DNA from: Aliarcobacter sp. | GTDB taxonomy: Bacteria; Campylobacterota; Campylobacteria; Campylobacterales; Arcobacteraceae | DNA length: 45,200 nucleotides | Direction: 5' to 3' | Assembly: GCA_028703945.1 (NCBI GenBank) | Contig: JAQVLW010000006.1 | Span: 30,067 to 75,266, forward strand | Shown: one piece after another, positions 1 to 8,975 of the stretch | How the letters are laid out: each line of letters starts with the position of its first letter | Numbering within the stretch: position 1 is the stretch's first letter | The notes under the pieces: generated by a model | The model's input: the letters and a program-made list of their open reading frames with translations, nothing else | Databases searched by the model: none | Told to the model about the DNA's origin: nothing | Made by a program: the position numbers and the translations under genes

Positions 1-1
1 A

Positions 2-1240
2 ATGAAAGATGGTTATTCTTTCCATTCAAGTGAAGAAGATTTAGTAAGAGAATTTAATCTAATGGAAGCAACTTATAAAAAAGTTTATACAAGATTAGGT
101 TTAGATTTTAGAGTTGTGGCTGCTGATTCAGGAGCAATTGGTGGAAGTGGTTCAAAAGAGTTCCATGTATTAGCAGATTCTGGAGAAGATACCATTGTTG
201 TTTGTCCTGATTGTGAATATGGTGCAAATATTGAAGCAGCGAACCGAAAATCTAGAAGTTTTGATTATTCTGTTTGTGGTGAATTAACAAAAGTTGAAAC
301 AGTTGATACAAAAACTATTGAAGAAGTTGCAGCTTTTTTAAATATTCCAAAATCACAAACTATAAAAGCTGTTATTAAAAAAGCTATTTATGAAGATAAA
401 ACTCAAATTGTTGTGTTTTTTGTAAGAGGTGATGATGAACTTGAAGAGACAAAAGCCTGTAATTCTGTAAATGCTTTAGAGTTAGATGAGATAAGTGAAA
501 ATGAGATAATAGAAGCTGGATTAGTTGCTGGTTATTGTGGACCTTTTGGACTTCCATCAAACATAACTTTTGTAATTGATAATGAAATTAAAGATTCAAA
601 AGGCTTAGCTTGTGGAGCAAATGAAATAAATTACCATTTAATAAACACAGATTTATCAACTTTAAAAGATATAAAATATTATGATTTAGTTGCTGTTCAA
701 GAAAGTGATAGTTGTTCTTGTTGTGGTGGAGCTTTAAAATATACAAAAGGAATAGAAGCTGGACATATTTTCCAACTTGGAACTAGATATTCAAGTGCAA
801 TGAATGCAAACTTTTTAGATGAGAATGGAAAAGCAAAACCATTTATTATGGGATGTTATGGAATTGGAGTTTCAAGATTAGTAGCAGCCGTGATTGAACA
901 AAACCATGATGATAAAGGTTGTATTTGGACAAAAGAGACAGCTCCATTTATGGTTGATATTATTGTTTCAAATTCTAAAAAAGAAGAAGAAGCACAAGCT
1001 GGTGAAAAAATCTATGAAGATTTAAAAGCAGCTGGAGTTCAAGTACTTTTAGATGATAGAATAAATGCACGATTTGGTTTTAAAATGGGTGATTTTGAAC
1101 TTATTGGTTTTCCTTATGCAATTATAATTGGTAAAAGATTATTAGAGGGATTTGTAGAAATCGTTGATAGAAAAACTTTAGAAAAAACTGATGTTAAAAT
1201 TGAAACAGTTGTTTCAAAAATATTAGAATTAATTAAATAA
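2..1240 (+). CDS. proS: Prolyl-tRNA synthetase, 3' part (5' end outside window)
   Basis: Class II aminoacyl-tRNA synthetase that charges tRNA-Pro in the cytoplasm. The frame is open from the window edge. The first in-window Met (MKDGYSFHSSEEDL) matches the internal motif-2 region of ProRS, so it is not the start; about 155 N-terminal residues of a roughly 570-aa bacterial ProRS are missing. Visible are the inserted editing (INS/YbaK-like) domain (roughly in-window residues 95-230, with ETKACNSVNALEL and GPFGLP), the motif-3 region (IMGCYGIGVSRLVAAVIEQ) and the C-terminal anticodon-binding domain (VQVLLDDRINARFGFKMGDFE). The mscS-like gene follows after 10 nt, suggesting co-transcription. The identification is firm. 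Confidence 0.96.
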   Translation: MKDGYSFHSSEEDLVREFNLMEATYKKVYTRLGLDFRVVAADSGAIGGSGSKEFHVLADSGEDTIVVCPDCEYGANIEAANRKSRSFDYSVCGELTKVETVDTKTIEEVAAFLNIPKSQTIKAVIKKAIYEDKTQIVVFFVRGDDELEETKACNSVNALELDEISENEIIEAGLVAGYCGPFGLPSNITFVIDNEIKDSKGLACGANEINYHLINTDLSTLKDIKYYDLVAVQESDSCSCCGGALKYTKGIEAGHIFQLGTRYSSAMNANFLDENGKAKPFIMGCYGIGVSRLVAAVIEQNHDDKGCIWTKETAPFMVDIIVSNSKKEEEAQAGEKIYEDLKAAGVQVLLDDRINARFGFKMGDFELIGFPYAIIIGKRLLEGFVEIVDRKTLEKTDVKIETVVSKILELIK

Positions 1241-1250
1241 AAGGGTAATT

Positions 1251-2111
1251 TTGGAAAAAGAGTTAGAAAAAAACATTGATACTTTAACAAAAGACATAAC
1301 TTCATATATTCCACATAATATTATAGAAATAGTTGGGTATTATGCTTTCTCTTTAGTAATGGCATTATTAGTTTTTATTATTGGGAAATGGGCTGTTAAT
1401 AAAATTGTTGATATTTTAGGAACGGTTTTACGAAAAGTAAAAGGTATGGATGAAACTTTAATTAAGTTTTTAGAAAATATCGTTTATTACGCTTTAATGA
1501 TAATTGTTCTTTTAACAGCTTTAGGAAAATTAGGAGTTGAAACAACTTCATTTTTAGCAATTCTTGGAGCTGCTGGTTTAGCTATTGGTCTTGCTTTAAA
1601 AGACTCTTTAGGAAATTTTGCTTCAGGTGTTATGATAATCTTGTTTAAACCTTTTAAAGTTGATGATACAGTGACAGCAGGTGGAGTTACGGGAACAGTA
1701 AAAGAAGTTGGTATTTTTAATTCTATATTTGTAACTGCTGATAATCAGAAAATTATTGTTCCAAATGGCGCAATAACATCAGGTTCAATTACAAATGTAA
1801 ATGCTTATGAAACTAGAAGAATTGATTTGATTATTGGTATTGGTTATAAGGATGATATTAAAAAAGCGAAAGAAGTATTAACAAATGTTGCGACCTCTAA
1901 TGAAAAAATTTTAGTTGATAAAGGAATTTCAGTTGTAGTTTCAGAACTTGCAACATCATCTGTGAATTTTACGATAAATGTTTGGGTTAAAACATCTGAT
2001 TATTCAGAAGTTAAATTTTATTTATTAGAAAATATCAAACTTTCATTTGATAACGAAGGAATTTCTATTCCGTATCCTCAACAAGATGTACACCACTATA
2101 ACAAAATTTAA
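1251..2111 (+). CDS. mscS: MscS-family small-conductance mechanosensitive channel
   Basis: Inner-membrane channel that opens on membrane stretch to release solutes on hypo-osmotic shock. At 286 aa it has the length of E. coli MscS. It has three N-terminal membrane segments (about residues 28-48, 72-92, 98-130). The third is the Gly/Ala-rich pore helix (AILGAAGLAIGLALKDSLGN), followed by the family beta-domain (ASGVMIILFKPFKVDD) and the cytoplasmic alpha/beta cage. The start is TTG at 1251 after an AAGGG ribosome site; no nearby ATG keeps the N-terminus. Its 3' end overlaps the next gene by 26 nt. Confidence 0.93.
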   Translation: MEKELEKNIDTLTKDITSYIPHNIIEIVGYYAFSLVMALLVFIIGKWAVNKIVDILGTVLRKVKGMDETLIKFLENIVYYALMIIVLLTALGKLGVETTSFLAILGAAGLAIGLALKDSLGNFASGVMIILFKPFKVDDTVTAGGVTGTVKEVGIFNSIFVTADNQKIIVPNGAITSGSITNVNAYETRRIDLIIGIGYKDDIKKAKEVLTNVATSNEKILVDKGISVVVSELATSSVNFTINVWVKTSDYSEVKFYLLENIKLSFDNEGISIPYPQQDVHHYNKI

Positions 2112-3483
2112 AATACCATCTATCTTAGAAGATATTTTAAAAGATCTACAAAAAATTGGAGCAACTCCAATTTTAGTAGGTGGTTGTGTTCGTGATTACT
2201 TTTTAAATATTCCAGTTAAAGATTATGATGTAGAAATCTTTGGAATAGACTGCATTCAAACAATAGAAAAATCTTTACAAAAATTTGGTAGCGTTAAATT
2301 GGTTGGAAAGTCATTTGGAGTTTTAACTCTAAGAGTTAATAAATATGATTTTGATTTTGCACTTCCACGAACTGAAACAAAAATAGGTTTATCTCATCAA
2401 GATTTTGAAGTAATAACAAACGCTAGTTTAAGTTTTAAAGAAGCAGCTATAAGAAGAGATTTTACTATAAATGCAATTGGCTATGATTTTTTTAAAGAAG
2501 AATTCATTGACCCTTTTGATGGAATAGAAGACTTAAAAACTAAAACCATAAAACATATAAATGACAAAACTTTTATAGAAGATTCTTTGAGAGTTTATCG
2601 AGCTGTTGCATTTGCTTCAAGATTTAATTTTAAAATAGAAGAAAAAACAAAAGAACTTTGTAAACAAATAGTTTTAAAAAATGAGTTAAAATATTTACCA
2701 AAAGAGAGAGTTTATGAAGAGTTTAAAAAGCTTTTTTTAAAATCATCTAAACCCTCAATTGGTTTTGAACTAATGAGAGAGTTAGGAATTCTAAAATATT
2801 TTTCAGAATTACAAGCTTTAATAAACTGTATTCAAGAACCTGAATATCATCCTGAAGGTGATGTTTGGGTTCATACAATGATGGCATTAGATGAAATGGC
2901 AAGAATTTTAAAAGAAGAAAATATAGAAAATGATTATAAGGAACTTTATCTTTTTTATAGTATTTTATGCCATGATTTTGGTAAGCCTTTTTGTACAGAA
3001 GAGATAAATGGTAAAATTACTTCTCATAAACATGAAAGTTTAGGAATAGAGCCAACAATTAGCTTTTTATCTAAAATTACAAATGAAAAAAAATTTATAG
3101 AGATTGTTTGTTCTTTGGTGAAAAATCATTTAGCGCCTTTTCAATTATATAAAACAGAATCATCTTTAAAAGCTGTAAAAAGATTGTCTTTGAAAGTAAA
3201 TATTGAAGATTTATGTTTAGTTTGTTTAGCTGATTGTTTAGGTAGAACCATACAAGATAAAGAAAAATGCCCAAAAGCAACTTCATGGCTTTTAACTAAA
3301 GCAAAAGAATTAGATATTCATAATGAGCCAATCAAACCAATAATTCAAGGAAGAGATTTAATTAAACTCGGATTTAAACCAAGTAATAAATTTAAAGAAA
3401 TTTTAGAATTTGCTTTTGATTTACAATTGGATGAGCATTTAGAAAAAGAAATAATCATAAAAAAAATTATTGAAAGATATTAA
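2086..3483 (+). CDS. cca: CCA-adding-type tRNA nucleotidyltransferase with HD domain
   Basis: Class II poly(A) polymerase/tRNA nucleotidyltransferase family; adds or repairs the 3' CCA of tRNAs. The N-terminus carries the hallmark GGCVRDYFLN followed by KDYDVEIFG (metal-binding DxE). The RRDFTINAIGYD motif and the neck/body region EDSLRVYRAVAFASRF follow. The C-terminal half has an HD phosphohydrolase-like domain (HTMMALDEM, LCHDFGKP, HKHESLG). The frame is open from a TTG at 2047, but ATG at 2086 (MYTTITKFKIPS) is preferred; neither has a strong ribosome site. It overlaps the mscS end by 26 nt. Assignment as the true CCA enzyme rather than a paralogue is by family only. Confidence 0.88.
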   Translation: MYTTITKFKIPSILEDILKDLQKIGATPILVGGCVRDYFLNIPVKDYDVEIFGIDCIQTIEKSLQKFGSVKLVGKSFGVLTLRVNKYDFDFALPRTETKIGLSHQDFEVITNASLSFKEAAIRRDFTINAIGYDFFKEEFIDPFDGIEDLKTKTIKHINDKTFIEDSLRVYRAVAFASRFNFKIEEKTKELCKQIVLKNELKYLPKERVYEEFKKLFLKSSKPSIGFELMRELGILKYFSELQALINCIQEPEYHPEGDVWVHTMMALDEMARILKEENIENDYKELYLFYSILCHDFGKPFCTEEINGKITSHKHESLGIEPTISFLSKITNEKKFIEIVCSLVKNHLAPFQLYKTESSLKAVKRLSLKVNIEDLCLVCLADCLGRTIQDKEKCPKATSWLLTKAKELDIHNEPIKPIIQGRDLIKLGFKPSNKFKEILEFAFDLQLDEHLEKEIIIKKIIERY

Positions 3484-3550
3484 AATAATTTATTTAAGCT
3501 AAATTTAAAATAAAAATAATAAAATATGCTCAACTTTAAAAGGAGAAAAT

Positions 3551-3988
3551 ATGAAAAGAATTATTACAATGTTAGCAGTTGCTGGATTAACAGCATCACT
3601 TTATGCAAACGAAAATACAGGTTGTGGATTAGGTTCACTTATAATTAAAAATCAAAGTACGACGGCACTACAAGTATTAGCTGCGACTACAAATGGAACT
3701 TCAGGAAATCAAACTTTTGGTATTACAAGTGGTACATCAAATTGTGCTAAACCAAATAATTTCGTATCAAATGATAAATTAAATAGATTTGTTTCTGAAA
3801 ATATGGATGAATTAGCAATGGATATTTCATCAGGTAAAGGTGAAACTTTATCAACAGTTGCAAAACTTATGAATGTTGAAAATACTCCTGAATTTTCTGC
3901 TAAATTACAAGCAAATTTTTCAACTATTTACTCAAGTGAAAATGTAACTTCAGCTACAGTTATTGATTCAATTGCTAAATATATGTAA
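3551..3988 (+). CDS. DUF3015-family exported protein
   Basis: A 145-aa protein with a signal peptide (MKRIITMLAVAGLTASLYA, cleavage near residue 19-20). The mature part contains NTGCGLGSLI, a repeated small/polar region (TTALQVLAATTNGTSGNQTFGITSGTS) and a second Cys (SNC), typical of the DUF3015 family. It presumably acts in the periplasm; the function is unknown. The ribosome site AAGGAG lies 6 nt before ATG. The stop lies inside the start region of the DUF4105 gene, so the two are translationally linked and probably work together. It sits apart from the preceding nucleotidyltransferase by a 67-nt AT-rich gap likely to hold its promoter. Confidence 0.85.
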   Translation: MKRIITMLAVAGLTASLYANENTGCGLGSLIIKNQSTTALQVLAATTNGTSGNQTFGITSGTSNCAKPNNFVSNDKLNRFVSENMDELAMDISSGKGETLSTVAKLMNVENTPEFSAKLQANFSTIYSSENVTSATVIDSIAKYM

Positions 3989-5774
3989 TTTCTTTAATAG
4001 AAAAAGTAAGTATTTTTTACTTACTCTTCTATTTTCTACTCTTTGTTTTTCTTCTTCAACTACAGATTTTTTTATTGAACAAATAAAACTATATGAAAAT
4101 CCATATTGGTCAAAATTATTACATTATACAAATGGCAAAAGTGAAATAGATTCAGATAACTTTTTTATATCAAAAGATGGTAAAACTGATTTAAAAAAAG
4201 AGTTATTTGAGACTATAAACTCATTAAAAAACGGGGAAAATGATATTTTATGTAGGTTTCCATTAAGAGTTAAGTGGCTAAAAGAAAATATTCCATCTTT
4301 AGAAAAGGAAATTGTTATTTATCCTTGTGCTCAATTGGATGAATATATTTCTTCAATTGATGCAAAGTATGTGACAATGGTTTTTCCAACAGCTCATATA
4401 AATTCACCAGCATCAATGTACGGACATACTTTTTTAAGAGTTTCTTCCAATGAAGATACTCCTTTAATATCAAATGCAATAAATTTTGCCGCAAAAACAG
4501 ATGATACAAATGGATTTATTTTTGCTTACAAAGGTTTATTTGGCGAATATGAAGGAAGATATTCAATTTTGCCTTATTATGAAAAAATCAAAGAATATAA
4601 TAATTTAGAACAAAGAGATATTTGGGAGTATGATTTAGATTTAACGCAAGAGCAAATAGATAGATTGGTTTTACATGCTTTTGAGTTAAAAGATTCATAT
4701 TCTGATTATTTCTTTTTTAAAGAAAATTGTTCTTATAATATTTTGTGGTTATTAGAAGTTTCAAGAAATGATTTAGATTTGGTTAGTCATTTTACTTTTA
4801 AAACTGTTCCTCTTGATTCTATTAAAATATTAAAATCATTTAATTTAATAAAAGATTCAAGGTTTCGTTATTCAAATATGGGAAAAATGAAAAATATTTT
4901 AGAGAAGAAAATAGAAAATAAAGAATATTTAAAAACTTTTATAAATGAGAATAAACCTTTAAATGAATCGTTGAGTATGGATGATAAAATATCATACTTA
5001 GATTTTAAGATTTTATATTTACAATATCAAAGAGCAAATAATCAATATGATAAAAAAGAATATTTAAATAAATATTTGCAATTATTAAAAGAAAGAAGTT
5101 CTTATAATAAAGCTTCTTCTTATGATATAAAAACTCCATTTAACCCTTTAGATTCTCATGATTCTGCTAAAGTATCATTTTTTTATGATTCGACTGATAG
5201 TTTTGAATTAGGACTAAAACCAGTTTATACTGATATTTATGACATAAGTGACGGTTATTTGGAAGGTGCTTACATTGATTTTTTTGATTTAAATATCAAA
5301 AAAAACAAAGATGAAAAGATTAAACTAGATAAATTTACTCTTTTAAAAATAAACTCATTAGCCCAACAAGATATGATTTTTAAGCCATTTTCTTGGGGAA
5401 TCGATTTAGGATATGAACATTTTAAAGATCAAAATGATTATTTAAAAATAAAACCAGAAACAGGGCTTACTTTTGGAAATGAGAAGAATTTTATTTATAC
5501 TATGATTGGTTCAAATCTTTATTATAAAAATAGTGATCAGTTATATTCTGTTGGAACATCTATTGGATTTATAACAAATCAATTTGAGGATATAAAACTA
5601 GGAATTAAATGCTCTTATGATAAATATAATAAAAGCCTTGAAAACAATGAAGTTGAAATATTTGCAACTTATAAAATGGAGCGAAATGTAGCATTAAATA
5701 TAAAATATATAAATGATGATTTATATAAAGATAATAAAGAACGAATAAAAGCTGGAATTTTTTACTATTTTTAA
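3963..5774 (+). CDS. DUF4105/Lnb-type protein, putative lipoprotein N-acyltransferase-like domain plus barrel-like C-terminus
   Basis: A 603-aa envelope protein. After a basic/hydrophobic signal segment (RKSKYFLLTLLFSTLCFSS) it has the DUF4105 core, with candidate catalytic residues His155 (SMYGHTFLR) and Cys256 (FKENCSYNILWLLE). DUF4105 includes Bacteroides Lnb, a lipoprotein N-acyltransferase. The last about 200 residues look like amphipathic beta-strands ending in aromatic YYF, suggesting an outer-membrane domain. There is no ATG near the 5' end; TTG at 3963 or 3972 must start it, both inside the preceding gene and without a clear ribosome site, so translation probably depends on coupling. 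Enzymatic function here is inferred from family only. Confidence 0.8.
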   Translation: MIQLLNICNFFNRKSKYFLLTLLFSTLCFSSSTTDFFIEQIKLYENPYWSKLLHYTNGKSEIDSDNFFISKDGKTDLKKELFETINSLKNGENDILCRFPLRVKWLKENIPSLEKEIVIYPCAQLDEYISSIDAKYVTMVFPTAHINSPASMYGHTFLRVSSNEDTPLISNAINFAAKTDDTNGFIFAYKGLFGEYEGRYSILPYYEKIKEYNNLEQRDIWEYDLDLTQEQIDRLVLHAFELKDSYSDYFFFKENCSYNILWLLEVSRNDLDLVSHFTFKTVPLDSIKILKSFNLIKDSRFRYSNMGKMKNILEKKIENKEYLKTFINENKPLNESLSMDDKISYLDFKILYLQYQRANNQYDKKEYLNKYLQLLKERSSYNKASSYDIKTPFNPLDSHDSAKVSFFYDSTDSFELGLKPVYTDIYDISDGYLEGAYIDFFDLNIKKNKDEKIKLDKFTLLKINSLAQQDMIFKPFSWGIDLGYEHFKDQNDYLKIKPETGLTFGNEKNFIYTMIGSNLYYKNSDQLYSVGTSIGFITNQFEDIKLGIKCSYDKYNKSLENNEVEIFATYKMERNVALNIKYINDDLYKDNKERIKAGIFYYF

Positions 5775-5804
5775 AAGATTAAAGAGAATTCTCTTTAATC
5801 TTTT
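5773..5804. terminator. Bidirectional terminator, perfect 32-bp palindrome
   Basis: A perfect inverted repeat (16 bp per arm, centre between 5788 and 5789) lies between the convergent DUF4105 and lnt genes. It starts AAAAGATTAAAG and ends CTTTAATCTTTT, so A/T tracts sit on both sides and either strand yields a stem followed by U residues. Both neighbouring stop codons overlap it. Confidence 0.85.
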
Positions 5805-7035
5805 ATGGTCTATAAATCCTGTTTGAACTACCATTTGCAATATGATAGATATTTACATCATATCTTTTAGAGTAATATTTAAGTAATAAATGTTGTAGTG
5901 TTGGCTCAATAGATGGGGTAAACCAAGCATTATTTGATATTGCAATCATATATTCTGTATCACCTAAATTCTCAAATATTTTATCTGTTGTTGCTTCATA
6001 ACAAATTGCATTTCTAAATTTTTCACCTTTTATTGTAAAATCAGTTGCTTTACTAGCTTTTGAATAATCTTGCGCCCCATTATAAAAAACTTTATTTATT
6101 AAATCAACAAAAAATTTTGGAAAAGGGATTTCTTCTCCAAAAGGAACTAAAACAACTTTTTTAGCAACTTGTACAACGCCATTACTAAAATGATAAGAAG
6201 CATTATAAATTTGGTCATTTTCTATATATATAGCGCCCGTAATAATATCAATCTTAGTAGATAATTCTTTTAGTTTTTGAAATAAAATTTCATTCCTATT
6301 TAATGGTGTTGTAAATGCAGTTTCTGGTAAAATTACTAAATCTTTATTTTGGCTTATTGCATAATATATTTCATCAAAATTTTGTTGTTCAAGGGTTGGT
6401 TTATATCGTTTGTCCCATCTTAGATTTTGATTTACATTCATTTGTGGCATATAAATTTTAGCATTAGGATTTTGAATATAATGACCTTTTGGGAAAGATA
6501 AAGCAAATAAAAGAGGAATAATTCCCAAAATCTTGAATCTTTTTAGTTTTATAATAAAATAAAAAGAAATTAGAACCAAAATAAAACTAAGTTTATCAAT
6601 ACCAATATAAGAATCAATAAAAATAAGTTCAAATTTCATCCAATTAAAACCAAAAGGAGCAAAAAAAGTAAAAGCAAAAATAGCTAATATTCTAAATGTT
6701 AATCTATCAAATAATGCAAAAAGATAAAAAATTACTCCAAAAACAATTCCAATACAGATTAAAATAACAGGAGTTAAATATACTAAATCATAGTATTGTA
6801 AACTAACAGCCATCCACCAACACCATAAAATTCCTGTCATAAATCCACTAATAAATAGAGCTTTTTTAGGAATAATTAATAAAAAATACAAAGCAAATAG
6901 TGCTACAATTGTATTTAAAAATTTGATTTCTATATTGAAATAACTCAAATAAATAAAAGTACTTAATAAAATTGAGCTGATGAAGCCTTTTATTATGAAG
7001 TTTTTGTTAGAATAATCGCGTTTTAGTAAAAACAT
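5803..7035 (-). CDS. lnt: Apolipoprotein N-acyltransferase
   Basis: Integral inner-membrane enzyme that adds the third acyl chain to the N-terminal Cys of lipoproteins. The N-terminal half has about six membrane segments (roughly residues 14-165). The periplasmic nitrilase-like domain follows with the Glu-Lys-Cys triad region: LVILPETAF (Glu), VVLVPFGEEIPF after the Lys region, and RNAICYEATTD (Cys). At 410 aa it is shorter than the about 510-aa E. coli enzyme, and it ends right after NGSSNRIYRP without the usual last membrane helix. That end may be normal for this group or a C-terminal trim. It is convergent with the DUF4105/Lnb-like gene. Confidence 0.92.
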   Translation of the reverse strand: MFLLKRDYSNKNFIIKGFISSILLSTFIYLSYFNIEIKFLNTIVALFALYFLLIIPKKALFISGFMTGILWCWWMAVSLQYYDLVYLTPVILICIGIVFGVIFYLFALFDRLTFRILAIFAFTFFAPFGFNWMKFELIFIDSYIGIDKLSFILVLISFYFIIKLKRFKILGIIPLLFALSFPKGHYIQNPNAKIYMPQMNVNQNLRWDKRYKPTLEQQNFDEIYYAISQNKDLVILPETAFTTPLNRNEILFQKLKELSTKIDIITGAIYIENDQIYNASYHFSNGVVQVAKKVVLVPFGEEIPFPKFFVDLINKVFYNGAQDYSKASKATDFTIKGEKFRNAICYEATTDKIFENLGDTEYMIAISNNAWFTPSIEPTLQHLLLKYYSKRYDVNIYHIANGSSNRIYRP

Positions 7036-7063
7036 AATAAACTACTTCTTAAAAGGAAATTTG

Positions 7064-7330
7064 ATGAATACAGATTTAATAAGCTCATTGCTACCTCTAG
7101 TTGCATTATTTGCAATTTTTTACTTTTTAATTATCCGACCACAACAAAAACAAGCGAAAGCTCATAAAGATATGGTTGCTAATTTGAAAAAAGGTGACAA
7201 AATTGTAACAAATGGTGGCTTAATTGTAGAGGTTGCAAAAGTAGAAGATACTTATTTTGTAGTAAAAAACAGTGATAATACTGAAATGAAACTTATCAAA
7301 GAGTTTGTTGCTAAACTTTTAGTAGAATAA
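7064..7330 (+). CDS. yajC: Preprotein translocase subunit YajC
   Basis: Small single-span accessory of the SecDF complex. The 88-aa protein has a membrane helix (SLLPLVALFAIFYFLIIRPQ, about residues 8-27), the RPQQKQAKAHKDM signature and the GDKIVTNGGLIVEVAKVED core. A TTG at 7061 is also in frame, but ATG 7064 has the better spacing (6 nt) from AAGGA at 7053-7057. It is the first gene of the yajC-secD-secF cluster, and is divergent from lnt across only 28 nt. Confidence 0.95.
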   Translation: MNTDLISSLLPLVALFAIFYFLIIRPQQKQAKAHKDMVANLKKGDKIVTNGGLIVEVAKVEDTYFVVKNSDNTEMKLIKEFVAKLLVE

Positions 7331-7347
7331 TTATCTTCAAAATCTAT

Positions 7348-7371
7348 AAGGTATGTAATTTTACATATCTT
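7348..7371 (+). other. Intercistronic hairpin between yajC and secD
   Basis: Imperfect inverted repeat: AAGGTATGTA (7348-7357), loop ATTT, TACATATCTT (7362-7371), i.e. 10 bp with one G-U pair. No strong U tract follows, so it is more likely an mRNA processing or stability element, or a weak attenuator, than a full terminator. Confidence 0.4.
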
Positions 7372-7409
7372 ATTTACTTCAAATTTAAAACCTAAACTAA
7401 GGAAAAAAA

Positions 7410-8975
7410 TTGAAATTTTTTAATTATAGACTTGTACTATTCCTATTATGTATGATTTTTGGTGTTGTTTTCTCAATTCCATCTTTATTACAAACAAATA
7501 CAGGAAAAAAAATGGCATTAGGGCTTGATTTACAAGGTGGATTACACATGCTTTTAGGTGTTAATACACACGAAGCAGTCGGTTCTAAGATTAAATCAAT
7601 TGCTACAACCGTAAAATATTTTTCAGATGATGAAGAGTTGTTAATCGACGGATTGTTAATAAATGAAGATAATGTTTCGTTTAGTGTATTAGATGCAGAT
7701 GAAATACCAAAAATTGATACGATGTTAAGTGGTATAAAAGGGCTAGCTATTACAAAAAGTGGCTTAGAATATACTATAAAATTAACACCTGAAGATATTA
7801 TCAAAACTAAAGATTTAGCAGTTGCACAAGCTGTTGAAACAATTAGAAATAGACTTGATCAATTTGGATTGTCTGAACCTAATGTTGTAAGACAAGGTGA
7901 AAGTGATATTGTCGTAGAATTACCAGGGATTAAAACAGCAGAAGATGAAAAAGCAGCAAAAGAGCTTATTTCTAAACCTGCAAATCTTGAATTAATGGCA
8001 ATTGACGAAGATAAAAATGATCAAGTTAATAACATGACAAATTCACAAGCTTCTTCTTATGGAGATGTTATTTTAGAAGATACAAAAAATCCAAATTTAA
8101 GATATCTTGTAAAAGAGATTCCAATTTTAAATGGATCTCAAGTAATTGATGCACAAGTTGCATTCGATAAATCAAATCAAGCAATTATCAATTTTACATT
8201 AAATTCGACGGGTGCTAGAATCTTTGGAGAATTTACTTCTAAAAATATTGGAAAAAGATTAGCAGTAGTTTTAGATGGAAAAGTTTATTCAGCACCAAAT
8301 ATTAGAGAGAGAATTGGTGGTGGAAGTGGACAAATTTCAGGTGGATTTACAGTTGCTGAAGCTGGAAATGTTGCAATTGCTTTAAGAAGTGGTGCATTAC
8401 CTGCAACTGTTACTTTACTTGAAAAAAGAAGTGTTGGACCGTCTTTGGGAGCTGATTCAATTAGAGCTTCATCAATTGCTTTAGTATCAGGGTTTTTGTT
8501 AGTTTTTGGATTTATGATTGTTTATTATAATGGCGCTGGAATTGTTGCAAATGTTGCATTAATTGCAAATGTTTTTTTAATAATTGCAATAATGGCAATG
8601 TTTGGAGCGACATTAACACTCCCTGGAATGGCAGGAATTCTTTTAACAATAGGTATGGCTGTTGATGCGAATATTATTATAATCGAAAGAATTAGGGAAA
8701 TATTAAGAGAAGGTGCATCAATTCCAAAAGCAATAGAAGATGGATATTTAAATGCAATTAGAGCAATTGTTGACTCGAATGTTACTACTTTATTAGTGGC
8801 AGTTGTTTTATATGTTTATGGAACAGGTCCTATAAAAGGATTTGCAGTAACAATATCTATTGGGATTATTACTTCAATGATAACTGGAATTTTAGGAACA
8901 CACGGTATTTATCAGGCATTACTTGCAAGAGGTGTTAAAACAAAAAATACATATACGTGGTTTGGAGCTAAATAA
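7410..8975 (+). CDS. secD: Protein translocase subunit SecD
   Basis: Inner-membrane partner of SecYEG that uses the proton gradient to pull exported proteins out. The 521-aa protein has an N-terminal helix (YRLVLFLLCMIFGVVFSIPSL), the motif GLDLQGGLHMLLGV, a large periplasmic region with P1/head domains, and five C-terminal membrane segments from about residue 350 (SIALVSGFLLVFGFMIVYY onward), including GMAVDANIIIIERIRE. The start is TTG at 7410, 6 nt after AAGGA. Its stop overlaps the secF start by 1 nt (TAATG), indicating coupled translation and stoichiometric assembly. Confidence 0.97.
   Translation: MKFFNYRLVLFLLCMIFGVVFSIPSLLQTNTGKKMALGLDLQGGLHMLLGVNTHEAVGSKIKSIATTVKYFSDDEELLIDGLLINEDNVSFSVLDADEIPKIDTMLSGIKGLAITKSGLEYTIKLTPEDIIKTKDLAVAQAVETIRNRLDQFGLSEPNVVRQGESDIVVELPGIKTAEDEKAAKELISKPANLELMAIDEDKNDQVNNMTNSQASSYGDVILEDTKNPNLRYLVKEIPILNGSQVIDAQVAFDKSNQAIINFTLNSTGARIFGEFTSKNIGKRLAVVLDGKVYSAPNIRERIGGGSGQISGGFTVAEAGNVAIALRSGALPATVTLLEKRSVGPSLGADSIRASSIALVSGFLLVFGFMIVYYNGAGIVANVALIANVFLIIAIMAMFGATLTLPGMAGILLTIGMAVDANIIIIERIREILREGASIPKAIEDGYLNAIRAIVDSNVTTLLVAVVLYVYGTGPIKGFAVTISIGIITSMITGILGTHGIYQALLARGVKTKNTYTWFGAK

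Noticed and set aside
2-40. Met at position 2 as the start of a short prolyl-tRNA synthetase
   Set aside because: MKDGYSFH is an internal conserved ProRS sequence. The gene clearly begins before the window.
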